Positions 45,822 through 55,391 are shown, numbered from the stretch's first letter. The stretch: DNA of 64,000 nucleotides from Sphingobacterium pedocola (GCF_015209965.1 NZ_MU158690.1:1383598-1447597); one strand, 5' to 3'. Translations and numbers: made by a program. Notes: generated by a model not told the origin, from the letters alone.

Positions 45822-46670
45822 TTAATAATCTCCCACTGTTCGTGGAATTTGATCCAGCGCAAGTTGTAATTGCTCGTCATTAGGCGCAACACCATGCCAT
45901 TTATGTGATCCCATCATGTAATCAACACCAAATCCCATTTCAGTATGTAGTAAGATCATCACCGGCTTGCCCCTTCCGGTACGTGATTTTGCTTCCTCGA
46001 TGCCGGCAACTACAGATGCCATGTCATTGCCTTTTTCAACTTCTAGTACATCCCACCCAAAAGCTTCCCATTTGGCTCTTAAATTACCCAATGATAGCAC
46101 CTGATTGGTTGGCCCATCGATTTGTGCACCATTATAGTCCACAGCAGCTATAAGATTGTCTACTTTGTTGTGTGGGGCATACATAGCTGCTTCCCATACT
46201 TGACCTTCTTGTAACTCACCATCACCCATTAGTACATATACCAATTGACTGTCATTATTCAGTTTTTTTGCTTGTGCAGCACCAATTGCAACAGATAAAC
46301 CTTGACCCAAAGACCCCGAAGCAATACGAATTCCTGGGAGGTGTTCGTGTGTAGTCGGATGACCTTGCAGACGCGAATTGATCTTGCGGAAAGTCGCGAG
46401 TTCGCTCACCGGAAAATAACCTGCTCTAGCCAAGGTGCTATAGAACACCGGCGAAATATGCCCATTTGACAAGAAGAATAAATCTTCACCTTCACCAGCC
46501 ATATTAAAAGATGGGTCATGTTTCATTGCCTGAAAATATAATGCAACGAAATAATCTGTACATCCTAACGATCCTCCTGGATGCCCGGATTGACAAGCAT
46601 GTACCATACGTACAATATCTCGTCTTACTTGTGATGCAATCTGTTCTAGTTTGTTTATATCTGCACTCAT
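45822..46670 (-). CDS. Transketolase, N-terminal subunit
   Basis: First half of a split transketolase (282 residues), binding thiamine diphosphate. Motifs are HPGGSLGCTDYFVALYF, GSLGQGLSVAIGAA, the GDG...N cofactor motif starting GDGELQEGQVWEAAM and ending VDYN, and HTEMGFGVDYMMGSHKWHG. It starts at ATG 46670. It is followed by a 157-base spacer with heptamer repeats and then the C-terminal subunit on the same strand. Confidence 0.93.
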   Translation of the reverse strand: MSADINKLEQIASQVRRDIVRMVHACQSGHPGGSLGCTDYFVALYFQAMKHDPSFNMAGEGEDLFFLSNGHISPVFYSTLARAGYFPVSELATFRKINSRLQGHPTTHEHLPGIRIASGSLGQGLSVAIGAAQAKKLNNDSQLVYVLMGDGELQEGQVWEAAMYAPHNKVDNLIAAVDYNGAQIDGPTNQVLSLGNLRAKWEAFGWDVLEVEKGNDMASVVAGIEEAKSRTGRGKPVMILLHTEMGFGVDYMMGSHKWHGVAPNDEQLQLALDQIPRTVGDY

Positions 46671-46924
46671 TTTTTAATTGATTTTCATTGGAAATTAGGT
46701 TGTAAAGTTAATAATTTAAATATAGATGCTTTACGTTATAACCTAAAAGCTACAAATAAACATAAATTTTTTTTATAAATTTAAAATAAACTAAAAACTC
46801 AATTTTAGAAATTCTCTTTTTCCGGTTTTCAAAACATATTGGAGCAGGATGGTACAGGTCAATTTATTAAATAAAATATTAGATGTTTGGACTCTACGTT
46901 TCTAACCATTAAATTTTAAATCCT

Positions 46925-48316
46925 ATGACACCAACAAATTATTTTTTTATACCGATTGTTTTATCGCTATTTATTTTCCAATTTGTGTATTCGCAAGAAA
47001 ATATAGCCTTTCCGGGAGCCGAAGGTTTTGGTCGCTTCGCCAAAGGTGCCAGGGGAGTAGACCAACCGCAGGTCTATTTTGTAACAAATTTGTCGGACGA
47101 AGGAAAAGGATCCCTACGCGATGCCGTAAGCCAACCTGGGCGTTTTGTAATCTTTAAAGTTAGCGGGATCATCAAACTTGAGAGTAAGCTAAAAGTTGCT
47201 CCCTTTACCACTATTGCTGGGCAGACCGCTCCGGGAGACGGTGTGACTATCTATGGGAGGACGCTATCATTTACAGGATCCAATAATACAATCGCCCGTT
47301 ATTTGCGTGTTAGACTTGGAATCAACGGAGGCGCTAGTAAAAATGAAGATGCCTCCGGGATCTCCAATGGTAAAAATATTATTTTAGATCACATGTCGAT
47401 TACCTGGGGACTTGATGAAGTATTTTCTATCAGTTGGGATAAGAAAGGCGAGGAACCTTCGGATATAACATTACAAAATAGTATAATTGGTCAAGGTCTG
47501 CACGCCTATAATCATTCCGCCGGAGGATTAATTCAATCCGGAGGGAAAATTAGCATACTCAAATCTCTTTATCACAGTAACAAGACCCGTAATCCTAAGG
47601 TAAAAGGAATCAATGAGTTTGTTAACAATGTAGTTTATAATTTTGGGAATAAAAATACCATTAACCCAGAACATTCTATTTCAGCAGATGCTTATATTCT
47701 GGGAGGGGAGTCAGCCGCGATTTCAAATGTGTTAATTTTAAATAATTACTTTATCGGAGGACCGTCAACTCCTCAAACGAAAGTCACACCATTTTCTAGG
47801 GGAAATCAAAATTTTAATCTCTTCCAAAAAGGAAATTATTATGATAATAACCAAAATGGTAAACTTGATGGAGTGATGATTGAAGCAAACAACTTTTGGT
47901 ACCCCGGTATCCCGAATCAAAATTTTAAAAATGCGCAATACTTTGCAACTTATCCAAGTGTCACATCAAATATGTCTGCTTTATCTGCATTTGACTATAT
48001 CGTTGATAACGTCGGTGCTGTTTTTCCGAAGCGTGATGCAATAGATGATTCGATGATCGAAGAGCTAAAAAGTAAAGGGCTTAGCGGACGAAATGTTCAC
48101 AATGAGACTGATTTTTTTAATATGGACCTTACGCAGGTAGATGGTAAACAAACTCATGTTGAAAAAGATACAGATAATGACGGGATTCCTGATGAGTGGG
48201 AAGAAAAGTTGAATCTAAACAAAAATGATCGTAGTGATGCGTTGCAATTTAGTTCACATTCCGACTGGAAGGGATATTTAAATATCGAAGTTTACCTTAA
48301 CGCTATTGTGAAGTAG
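46925..48316 (+). CDS. Pectate lyase-like secreted protein
   Basis: Secreted protein of 463 residues with a signal peptide (cleavage near VYSQ|ENIAF). The start FPGAEGFGRFAKGARGV and the segment SLRDAVSQPGRFVIFKVSGI are typical of family 1 polysaccharide-lyase-like beta-helix proteins of Bacteroidota. Asn-rich strands (ILNNYFIGG, EANNFWYPG) continue the right-handed helix. The C-terminus has calcium-loop sequence DTDNDGIPDEWEEKLNLN. It likely cleaves pectate or another uronate polymer. No SusC/SusD or other lyase is near, so it is a solitary enzyme. Confidence 0.85.
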   Translation: MTPTNYFFIPIVLSLFIFQFVYSQENIAFPGAEGFGRFAKGARGVDQPQVYFVTNLSDEGKGSLRDAVSQPGRFVIFKVSGIIKLESKLKVAPFTTIAGQTAPGDGVTIYGRTLSFTGSNNTIARYLRVRLGINGGASKNEDASGISNGKNIILDHMSITWGLDEVFSISWDKKGEEPSDITLQNSIIGQGLHAYNHSAGGLIQSGGKISILKSLYHSNKTRNPKVKGINEFVNNVVYNFGNKNTINPEHSISADAYILGGESAAISNVLILNNYFIGGPSTPQTKVTPFSRGNQNFNLFQKGNYYDNNQNGKLDGVMIEANNFWYPGIPNQNFKNAQYFATYPSVTSNMSALSAFDYIVDNVGAVFPKRDAIDDSMIEELKSKGLSGRNVHNETDFFNMDLTQVDGKQTHVEKDTDNDGIPDEWEEKLNLNKNDRSDALQFSSHSDWKGYLNIEVYLNAIVK

Positions 48317-48330
48317 GTTAAAGCTTTTTC

Positions 48331-48364
48331 ATCATAAAGGCGCTATCTCTAGCGCCTTTATGAT
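48331..48364. terminator. Bidirectional terminator hairpin
   Basis: ATCATAAAGGCGCT and AGCGCCTTTATGAT form a perfect 14-bp stem with a 6-base loop between two convergent genes. T tracts are short, so strength is uncertain. Confidence 0.8.
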
Positions 48365-48367
48365 GTG

Positions 48368-48796
48368 TTAATTTAAAAGAGACCAGGTGCTCCATGGAAT
48401 TCTCGATAAAATCAAGATCAATGCAATGGTATAGGTGAAGAATACAGTCTTATTCGCTTTGTAATCTTCTTTCGCTTTTTTCGCCTTCGAATAGCCAATG
48501 GTAATTAAAACGATTGCAATAAGCATCAGCAAGGGATGTTCTAAAAAATAGAGCCTTGATAACCCGTTGCTCATATTTTCACCAGAAAAACTTTTCAAAC
48601 CCAATGGTGAGGTGAAATATATAACCAATCCAATCAGTAGCTGTAAGTGTGCACTGATGAATCCAATAAGTGCTATTTTACGATTGTAAGGATTGCTTTT
48701 GAAATAATTAACCGCAGTAATAATAATGGAAATGACTAAAGCTAATAATAGTACTACAGCAAGAGTCGAGTGTAAATGTTTCATTCCTGTTAACAT
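48368..48796 (-). CDS. Four-helix membrane protein, unknown function
   Basis: 142-residue protein with four hydrophobic helices (about 8-29, 42-62, 85-102, 117-137) and a short basic loop KAKKAKEDYKANK. The histidines in MKHLHSTLAV and AHLQLLIGL could suggest a haem-binding or cytochrome b-like bundle, which is how related proteins are sometimes annotated; I cannot confirm it. ATG 48784 is an alternative start. A perfect TACCTTTG box lies 37 bases upstream, so it is its own unit. Confidence 0.65.
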   Translation of the reverse strand: MLTGMKHLHSTLAVVLLLALVISIIITAVNYFKSNPYNRKIALIGFISAHLQLLIGLVIYFTSPLGLKSFSGENMSNGLSRLYFLEHPLLMLIAIVLITIGYSKAKKAKEDYKANKTVFFTYTIALILILSRIPWSTWSLLN

Positions 48797-48833
48797 AGTT
48801 TGTATGTATTAAATTGTATCTTAATCTTCCTAG

Positions 48834-48841
48834 CAAAGGTA
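48834..48841 (-). promoter_or_regulatory. Predicted -7 box of the four-helix protein gene
   Basis: Minus strand TACCTTTG matches TAnnTTTG exactly, just beyond the stop codon of the M28 peptidase gene. Confidence 0.5.
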
Positions 48842-50506
48842 CTATTTTGAAAGACGTTTTTCGCCTAATTCTTTAAATTCTGAATTAGCTTTAAACTGTG
48901 GAAATGTATTTTCTAAACTCAATGTATATCCAATGTCGAAAAACAAGCGAATGTCTGCTATCATGCCTCCGAAATCCCAGTTTTCGTCGATTTCATCCGT
49001 AACATTATGATAACGGTCTGATAAAGCTTCCTTTCTTTTGGCATTCGATGTCGTATCCGTTGAAATCAGTTCATCTCCACTACCCATGAATAAACCAGGT
49101 ACTCCCTTTTTTACAAAGTTGAAGTGATCTGATCTGTAAAATCCTCCAGAGGAAGGGTTTCCTTCTCCCTTGATAATTCTTCCGAATTTAAAGGTTGATT
49201 TTTCGACGTAATCTTCCAGTTCTGTTTGACCCAGTCCTACAATAGATACATCTTTTGTAGCTCCTAATGGACTAAAAGCATCCATATTTAAATTAGCTAC
49301 AGTTTTGTTAATTGGATAGATCGGATTGTTTGCGTAGTAAGCTGATCCTAATAAACCCTCTTCTTCGGCCGTAAGCGCCATGAATACAATGGTGCGCTCC
49401 GGTGTTACTTTAGCAGTACGGAATGCTTTCGCAATTTCAAACAGTGCGGCTACTCCCGCTGCGTTATCGACAGCTCCATTATAAATAGAATCTCCGTTAA
49501 TGGCTTCGCCTACACCCAAATGATCCCAATGTGCTGTGTAAATAATTGTTTCATTAGCCCTTTTGGAGCCTTCTATTTTCGCTATTACATTATTCGATTT
49601 AGACTTACGGAAATTGTTTTCCAAGCTTATCGAAGTCGTTACATTTAACGATACCGGTTTGAACCCCGGTTTCTTGGCGTCTTCCATTACCTTTAAATCC
49701 ACATCAGCAATCCGAAAAAGATTAATGGCAGTTTCGTTCGAAATCCATCCCTCAAATTCTGCATTTGAAGCCCCCTTGTTTTCTGTGATCATATCCAATT
49801 GAGGGCCACTCCAGCCGGTTCTCACCACGTTCCATCCATAACTGGCAGCAGCAGTTTCATGGATAATCAATATCCCTGTTGCCCCTTGGCGACCAGCTTC
49901 CTCATATTTATAAGTCCATCTGCCATAATACGTCATGGTATCCGCTTTAAAGAGATTTTTGTCATATCTCCCCGGGTCGGATGCCAGAACGACGACGGTT
50001 TTACCTTCAACGTCCAATCCATCATAATCATTCCACCCGTATTCAGGCGCTACGATTCCAAATCCTGCAAAAACTAATTCTGTCGAAGCGATAGTAATAC
50101 GCTCCTGTAGTCTCTTGGTTCCAATTACAAAATCATCTAGGTAATTAATCGTCAAATCTCCTTTTTTGCCTTTTAATGTCATTAAAGGTGAAGTTGGTTT
50201 AGATGTTATCTCTACCAGCGGCACTTCTTGGAAGTAAGAATCTCCATTGCCGGGTTTTAGTCCTAGATTTTTAAATTGTTCTTGGATATAGTTTACCGCA
50301 AGCGTATCACCTTTGGTAAATGGTTTCCGTCCTAAAAATTCGTCGGAAGAAAGTTTGGATACCGATTCCTTATACGTATCTTCCTGTATTGCTTCGAGCG
50401 CTACCGTATCCAATGTAGTTGGGTCATGGGTATCCTGTTGCCCGTTCTGGCATGCAAAGAATGCCAATGGTAAAATGAAGAGGGCGTATACTGTTGTTTT
50501 GTTCAT
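48842..50506 (-). CDS. M28-family metallopeptidase, exported
   Basis: Zinc aminopeptidase-like enzyme of 554 residues. A signal with a weak lipobox (FFAC, Cys 19) suggests outer-membrane lipoprotein. A PA-like insert (about 120-270) precedes the catalytic domain. Zinc ligands are visible in YTAHWDHLGVG, YNGAVDNAAGVAALF, ALTAEEEGLLGS and YRSDHFNFVKKGVPG. Function is probably peptide degradation in the periplasm or at the surface. Its 5' flank carries heptamer repeats. Confidence 0.9.
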   Translation of the reverse strand: MNKTTVYALFILPLAFFACQNGQQDTHDPTTLDTVALEAIQEDTYKESVSKLSSDEFLGRKPFTKGDTLAVNYIQEQFKNLGLKPGNGDSYFQEVPLVEITSKPTSPLMTLKGKKGDLTINYLDDFVIGTKRLQERITIASTELVFAGFGIVAPEYGWNDYDGLDVEGKTVVVLASDPGRYDKNLFKADTMTYYGRWTYKYEEAGRQGATGILIIHETAAASYGWNVVRTGWSGPQLDMITENKGASNAEFEGWISNETAINLFRIADVDLKVMEDAKKPGFKPVSLNVTTSISLENNFRKSKSNNVIAKIEGSKRANETIIYTAHWDHLGVGEAINGDSIYNGAVDNAAGVAALFEIAKAFRTAKVTPERTIVFMALTAEEEGLLGSAYYANNPIYPINKTVANLNMDAFSPLGATKDVSIVGLGQTELEDYVEKSTFKFGRIIKGEGNPSSGGFYRSDHFNFVKKGVPGLFMGSGDELISTDTTSNAKRKEALSDRYHNVTDEIDENWDFGGMIADIRLFFDIGYTLSLENTFPQFKANSEFKELGEKRLSK

Positions 50507-50510
50507 TATA

Positions 50511-50552
50511 TAGAAGTATAAAGTTAGAAGTATAAAGTGAATAGTTATATGT
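50511..50552. repeat. Heptamer tandem repeat upstream of the M28 peptidase gene
   Basis: Units TAGAAGT, ATAAAGT, TAGAAGT, ATAAAGT, GAATAGT, TATATGT in direct succession. The first 28 bases are a perfect 14-base duplication. The tract fills the gap between the SprT-like gene and the M28 start codon. Confidence 0.7.
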
Positions 50553-51165
50553 TGGCATTCAATGGTGTAACTTCGGCAATAGGGTGAAATAGGTAGATCT
50601 TGTTGGTATCTATTTCAATACATTTGTATCGTTTTCTTAATTTTTCCTTTTTCTGAAACGTACGGCCATTTTTGAGTTGAAAGATACTGTTTTCAGGAAG
50701 TTCTTCTACCGTATGGATAAATGTATCGAGGCGGTCGTAATTTTTAAGAGCGCGGTACAGATGTAGATCTGTGCAGGAGGATGCGGCCGGATTGGACATA
50801 TAGCTCGAAATCGCATATACTATTTCCTGTGGGAAAATGTTCAATTTTAAAAAGGGTTGCATCAGCGTCTTGAAACTCTCTTTCCATTCCAATCCATGTG
50901 GTTTTACAAGATGCTTATGCTCTTGCCAGGTCTTCAGGTGCGCAAATTCATGTATTGTTGTAATCAAAAAGGAATATGGATTGAGATCATGATTGACCGT
51001 GATTTGATGTGTACTTCCTCGGAATGGAGCTCTATAGTCTCCTAACTTGGAGGATCTGCTCCGCGTCACTTTAAATCGACAATTTGTATCGTTTATCCAT
51101 TGTGAGATAATCGGCGCTGCTTCGCTTGGTAAGTATTTGCTTAATGGTTTAATAAAGTCCGTCAT
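50545..51165 (-). CDS. SprT-like metalloprotease-fold protein
   Basis: 206-residue protein with the zinc-dependent SprT signature TTIHEFAHLKTWQEHKH; a second histidine follows in VKPHGLEWKESF. Family members are minigluzincins; bacterial SprT functions are poorly known and eukaryotic relatives digest DNA-protein crosslinks. The C-terminus has basic FQKKEKLRKRYKCIEI. A TATGTTTG box lies 5 bases before the ATG (51171-51178). It is divergent from the DUF4835 gene. Confidence 0.88.
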   Translation of the reverse strand: MTDFIKPLSKYLPSEAAPIISQWINDTNCRFKVTRSRSSKLGDYRAPFRGSTHQITVNHDLNPYSFLITTIHEFAHLKTWQEHKHLVKPHGLEWKESFKTLMQPFLKLNIFPQEIVYAISSYMSNPAASSCTDLHLYRALKNYDRLDTFIHTVEELPENSIFQLKNGRTFQKKEKLRKRYKCIEIDTNKIYLFHPIAEVTPLNANI

Positions 51166-51247
51166 TCATACAAACATATTGTTTTCTCCTGATTTATAGA
51201 AGTTATTGCTCATAGATATTTCATTTCGAAAGCTAAGTTTAATCGGT

Positions 51248-51255
51248 TATCTTTG
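51248..51255 (+). promoter_or_regulatory. Predicted -7 box of the DUF4835-recN operon
   Basis: TATCTTTG matches TAnnTTTG, 17 bases before the start codon. No -33 element is seen. Confidence 0.5.
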
Positions 51256-51272
51256 AATCATATTCAAATTAT

Positions 51273-52169
51273 ATGCGACAAATTTACTTAAGTATAATTT
51301 TGCTGACGGTCTCTGTTTCTTGTATTTTCGCGCAGGAATTAAATGCGAGAGTAGAACTTTCTGCCCCACAATTGCAAAATACAAATGCCCGGACATTAGA
51401 ATTGCTTCAACGTGTTGTTTCCGACTTTCTAAACAATCGATCTTGGACCGGTAAGGCGATCCGCCCCGAAGAACGTATCGACTGCAGTTTTAATATCATC
51501 ATTTCCGAGTACGATGGTTCCAAGCAATATAAAGCTACCGCACAGATAAATTCGGCGCGCCCAGTGTATGGAACGAATTATAACAGCCCAATTTTAAGTT
51601 TCCGGGATAAATATTTTAATTTCTCCTATGTAGAAGGAGAGCAGTTGGATTTCAACGAGAATCAAGATCTGGGGCCGCTTTCTTCCTTATTAGGCTTTTA
51701 CGCGAATATTATTATTGGGATGGATATGGATTCATTTCGAAAATCGGGAGGTACCCCAATATTTTCCAAAGCGCGTACGATTATGAATTATTCGCAGAGC
51801 TCACAAGTTGAAGGTTGGAGAGGCATGGAAGCTATGGATAACCGATATTGGCTGATTACGAATCTCGTGGATCGAGCATATATGCCCTACCGCGAATTTT
51901 CGTATGCCTTTCATAGAGAGGGGCTTGATAATATGTTTGAAAACGAAGCTAAAGCCAAAGGAGTTATGGGAGAAATTATGGTCAGACTGAAAGAGGTTGA
52001 TCGTACCAATACCGGTAATGTATTAACCAATGCATTATTCACCGCAAAATCCAATGAATTTGTCGGTCTATTTTCCAAAATGCCAGGAAATGAAAGCGTC
52101 AAGATTTACAATTTGTTAGCCGAACTGGATCCCGCTAATATTTCAAAATACGAGACACTAAAAAAATAA
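51273..52169 (+). CDS. DUF4835/PorD-like exported protein
   Basis: 298-residue protein with a signal peptide (cleavage near IFAQ|ELNA). QELNARVELSAPQLQNTN and RTLELLQRVVSDFLNNRSW, then SPILSFRDKYFNFSYVEGE and FYANIIIGMDMDSF, match the family I know as DUF4835, called PorD in some type IX secretion annotations. The name is from memory. In relatives it sits just upstream of recN, as here, 4 bases apart. A role in type IX secretion is an inference and no other T9SS component except a PorV-like gene is in the window. Confidence 0.85.
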   Translation: MRQIYLSIILLTVSVSCIFAQELNARVELSAPQLQNTNARTLELLQRVVSDFLNNRSWTGKAIRPEERIDCSFNIIISEYDGSKQYKATAQINSARPVYGTNYNSPILSFRDKYFNFSYVEGEQLDFNENQDLGPLSSLLGFYANIIIGMDMDSFRKSGGTPIFSKARTIMNYSQSSQVEGWRGMEAMDNRYWLITNLVDRAYMPYREFSYAFHREGLDNMFENEAKAKGVMGEIMVRLKEVDRTNTGNVLTNALFTAKSNEFVGLFSKMPGNESVKIYNLLAELDPANISKYETLKK

Positions 52170-52173
52170 TTTC

Positions 52174-53832
52174 ATGCTGACGCGCTTATATATAAAGAAT
52201 TACGCATTAATAGACAATCTTGATATTTCTTTCGATAAGGGATTAAATATCATAACAGGGGAAACCGGTGCCGGTAAATCCATTATTATGGGGGCCTTGG
52301 GGCTGATCTTGGGTAACCGCGTGGAAGGAAAGCAGTTTTTCGATGAAAGTCAAAAATGTATCATTGAAGGTTATTTCAATGTGTCTTCTTACGCATTGAA
52401 TGATTTTTTTGGAGAGGCGGATTTAGATTATGAGGAGGAAACTATTATTCGACGGGAAATAGCCGTGGATGGGAAATCCAGGGCCTTTGTCAATGACTCC
52501 CCCGTTACCTTAAGTGCGCTTAAAACTTTGGGCGAAAAACTGATTGATATTCATTCCCAGCACGCTACATTGCAGCTAAATACCGAAGAATTTCAACTAT
52601 TTGTAGTGGACAGTGTTGCCGCAAATGATAAATTAGTACAAACGTATAAATCGGAATATAAACGCTTAAAAAATTATGAACAACGGCTGCTAACATTAAC
52701 GCAAGACATTCATGCTGCAAATGCAGAACTTGATTATAACCAGTTTCTATTTGATGAATTGGAAAAAGTAAACCTTATTGAGGGTGAAGTAGCGCAATTG
52801 GAAGGGGAACAACAACGGCTCGAAAATGCCGAAGACATCAAAAAGGGATTGTCTGCAGCGCAATATGCGTTGAATGAAGGAGATAGCAATATCCAAATCT
52901 TATTAAAGGATGCGGTACTACAGCTGCAGAACGTGTCCAAATTTTTTAAGCCTGTAGAAGAAGTAGCCACGCGATTGCAAAGCACCTACATTGAGATTAA
53001 AGATATCAGCAACGAGGTAGAGCTGGCCAATGAAAGTATCAATCTCGATGCCGATCGATTAGATCATGTCAACAGCCGTTTAAGTGAGATTTATACCCTG
53101 TTGAAAAAGCATCGGCTTGATACCGATGTGGAGCTCCTTGCCTTACAGGAGCAATTGGAGCAAAAACTTCAACTCGCATCTAGTCAGGATGAGGCGTTAG
53201 TGTTGTTGGAGAACGAAGTAAAGGCGCAACTTGATGCCGTATTGCAGTTAGCTCTTCAGATCAGCAATACACGTCAACAAAGCTTGCCGATCATCCAAGA
53301 GAGTGTCAATGGCACGCTTGTCGCCGTAGGTATGCCAAATGCAAACCTCCAGATAGACTTGGAACAGCTAACAGAAGACAAAATCTCGTTTAAAGGATTA
53401 GACAAAGTTCAGTTTCTATTCTCGGCTAATAAAGGGCAGACGTTGCAACCGATCCATAAGGTGGCGTCCGGAGGGGAGCTATCTCGTGTGATGCTCGCTA
53501 TAAAATCCCTGGTAAGCCAACGTTCTGCGTTGCCGACAATTATATTTGATGAAATCGATACAGGTATATCAGGCGAAGTGGCCTTAAGGGTAGGCGAAGT
53601 GATGGAAAATCTGTCTCAGCACATGCAAGTATTGGCTATTACACACCTACCTCAAATTGCCTCTAAGGGTACAGCTCACTTCAAGGTGTATAAAGAAGAC
53701 CTGGACGAGCGAACAAAATCTAACATCCGGCTTTTGGACAAGGATGAACGTGTTTTAGAAGTCGCACAGATGTTAAGCGGTACAAATCCTGGGGAAGCCG
53801 CACTTCAACATGCTAAGGAACTATTGGGTTGA
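52174..53832 (+). CDS. recN: DNA repair protein RecN
   Basis: SMC-like ATPase acting in double-strand break repair. The N-terminal Walker A is NIITGETGAGKSIIMGALGL. Long coiled coils run from about residue 150 to 360. The C-terminal half has the ABC signature VASGGELSRVMLAIKSL and Walker B TIIFDEIDTGISG, followed by ITHLPQIAS. The 552 residues match the usual length. It is co-transcribed with the DUF4835 gene. Confidence 0.95.
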   Translation: MLTRLYIKNYALIDNLDISFDKGLNIITGETGAGKSIIMGALGLILGNRVEGKQFFDESQKCIIEGYFNVSSYALNDFFGEADLDYEEETIIRREIAVDGKSRAFVNDSPVTLSALKTLGEKLIDIHSQHATLQLNTEEFQLFVVDSVAANDKLVQTYKSEYKRLKNYEQRLLTLTQDIHAANAELDYNQFLFDELEKVNLIEGEVAQLEGEQQRLENAEDIKKGLSAAQYALNEGDSNIQILLKDAVLQLQNVSKFFKPVEEVATRLQSTYIEIKDISNEVELANESINLDADRLDHVNSRLSEIYTLLKKHRLDTDVELLALQEQLEQKLQLASSQDEALVLLENEVKAQLDAVLQLALQISNTRQQSLPIIQESVNGTLVAVGMPNANLQIDLEQLTEDKISFKGLDKVQFLFSANKGQTLQPIHKVASGGELSRVMLAIKSLVSQRSALPTIIFDEIDTGISGEVALRVGEVMENLSQHMQVLAITHLPQIASKGTAHFKVYKEDLDERTKSNIRLLDKDERVLEVAQMLSGTNPGEAALQHAKELLG

Positions 53833-53891
53833 TTTCAAACCTTCATTTTTATTATCCTCTCCTTTTAACCTTAGCTTACCAGCCAATCTAG

Positions 53892-53936
53892 AATAGTTCA
53901 CTTCTGCTAATAAAGTAATGACAGAAGTGAACTATT
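53892..53936. other. 15-bp perfect inverted repeat after recN
   Basis: AATAGTTCACTTCTG and CAGAAGTGAACTATT are separated by 15 bases. A T-rich but broken tract (TGATTTCTTT) follows, so it may be a recN terminator or an operator for the permease gene. Confidence 0.6.
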
Positions 53937-54002
53937 TGATTTCTTTGTGGTTATGTACGTAGAGTGTAAACATATTGTTGATACGACAACGTACTTCTGC
54001 CG

Positions 54003-55391
54003 ATGAAGGAAATGAAAAAATTACCGCATAGCGCTGCTGTAGGCGCTCAAACAAATACCCCCAAGCAAGTACTCACGGTGGTCGATGCTGTTGTTATGAT
54101 TGTCGGTATTGTGGTTGGAGCGGGTATTTTTAGAACACCTCCTATTGTTGCAAGTAGTACGGGAACTTGGGAAATGTTCCTCTTCGTTTGGGGACTTGGT
54201 GGAGCTATATCCCTGATTGGGGCCATGTGCTATGCCGAACTTTCCACAACATTTCCGCATACGGGTGGCGAATACCATTTTTTATACCGGGCATTTGGTC
54301 GGCATTTTGGGTTTCTTTTTGCTTGGGCACGGATGAGTATTATTCAAACGGGATCTATTGCTTTGCTTTCTTTTATCGTTGGCGATTACATGAGCGAGTT
54401 GTATGGTCTAGGCGCCTACTCGTCTTCGATCTATGCAATCGTGGTAGTCATTGGTCTTACCTTAACTAATATCATAGGGGTTCACGTTGGTACGGGCGCC
54501 CAAAAACTCCTCGTCGGTATGCAGTTCATTGGCCTAGCATTCCTTATTGTTGTAGGGCTTTTCTTTGCCCCCACGGATCAGGAACTCGTTGCGGAGCCCT
54601 TAATCGCCAATTCGGATTTTTCAATGTCCATTGGGACAGCACTGGTCATGGTGCTTCTCACGTTCGGTGGATGGAACGAAGCAGGGTATATATCATCGGA
54701 AATGCGCGGTGGCAGCAAGAAAATGGCGACCGTTATGGTAGCAAGTATTCTCATCATTACTGCAATATATCTGCTGATCAATTTTGCCTATCTCAATGTT
54801 TTGGGGATAGACGGCGTCGCCCGTTCCGAAGCCGTCGGTGTGGACATGATGCGTACGGCAATAGGCGAAAAGGGCGCTGTTTTTATCGGACTGTTGGTCA
54901 TGCTTGCCGCGCTCACTTCGACCAATGCTACCATTTTTACAGGTGCGCGTACAAATTATGCATTTGGAAAGGACTTTCCCTTGTTGTCATTTATGAATGT
55001 GTGGAAAACAGAGCGTTCTACGCCTGTGAATGCCCTCCTGACGCAAGGTGCAATAGCAACGGCGCTGATTGTTGTCGGTTCTTTTGCACGTAGTGGTTTT
55101 GAAGCGATGGTGAATTTTACAGCGCCTATATTTTGGTTTTTTATTCTATGCACCGGGTTGGCGTTGTTTGTGCTACGTATTACGGAACCCAATGTTCCGC
55201 GACCGTTTAAAGTGCCTTTATACCCTGTGTTGCCTGCAATATTCTGTTTAGCGTCAGCTTATCTGCTGTATTCTAGTTTACTATTCGCAGGAATGGGCAC
55301 TTGGCTTGGTATTGGAATTTTATTACTGGGTATGTTGTTTTTCTTTTTTACCCGAAACAGCAATGAATCGAAACCAGATCATCGAAGGTAG
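54003..55391 (+). CDS. APC-family amino-acid permease
   Basis: Secondary transporter of 462 residues with about twelve membrane helices. The first helix region has VVDAVVMIVGIVVGAGIFRTPP, the G-rich segment typical of APC carriers, and helix 6 has FGGWNEAGYISSEMRG. It imports or exchanges amino acids; substrate is not readable. The gene is richer in G+C than most neighbours by eye and carries long open frames on other frames, so composition may reflect transfer, but this is weak. ATG 54012 is an alternative start. Confidence 0.9.
   Translation: MKEMKKLPHSAAVGAQTNTPKQVLTVVDAVVMIVGIVVGAGIFRTPPIVASSTGTWEMFLFVWGLGGAISLIGAMCYAELSTTFPHTGGEYHFLYRAFGRHFGFLFAWARMSIIQTGSIALLSFIVGDYMSELYGLGAYSSSIYAIVVVIGLTLTNIIGVHVGTGAQKLLVGMQFIGLAFLIVVGLFFAPTDQELVAEPLIANSDFSMSIGTALVMVLLTFGGWNEAGYISSEMRGGSKKMATVMVASILIITAIYLLINFAYLNVLGIDGVARSEAVGVDMMRTAIGEKGAVFIGLLVMLAALTSTNATIFTGARTNYAFGKDFPLLSFMNVWKTERSTPVNALLTQGAIATALIVVGSFARSGFEAMVNFTAPIFWFFILCTGLALFVLRITEPNVPRPFKVPLYPVLPAIFCLASAYLLYSSLLFAGMGTWLGIGILLLGMLFFFFTRNSNESKPDHRR

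Noticed and set aside
46671..46924. Possible regulatory or RNA element upstream of the pectate lyase gene
   Set aside because: Only A+T-rich sequence is seen; no clear box, hairpin or repeat with the 7-base step.
54167..55093. Long open frames on another plus frame inside the permease gene
   Set aside because: They overlap a clear 12-helix transporter; base composition explains them.
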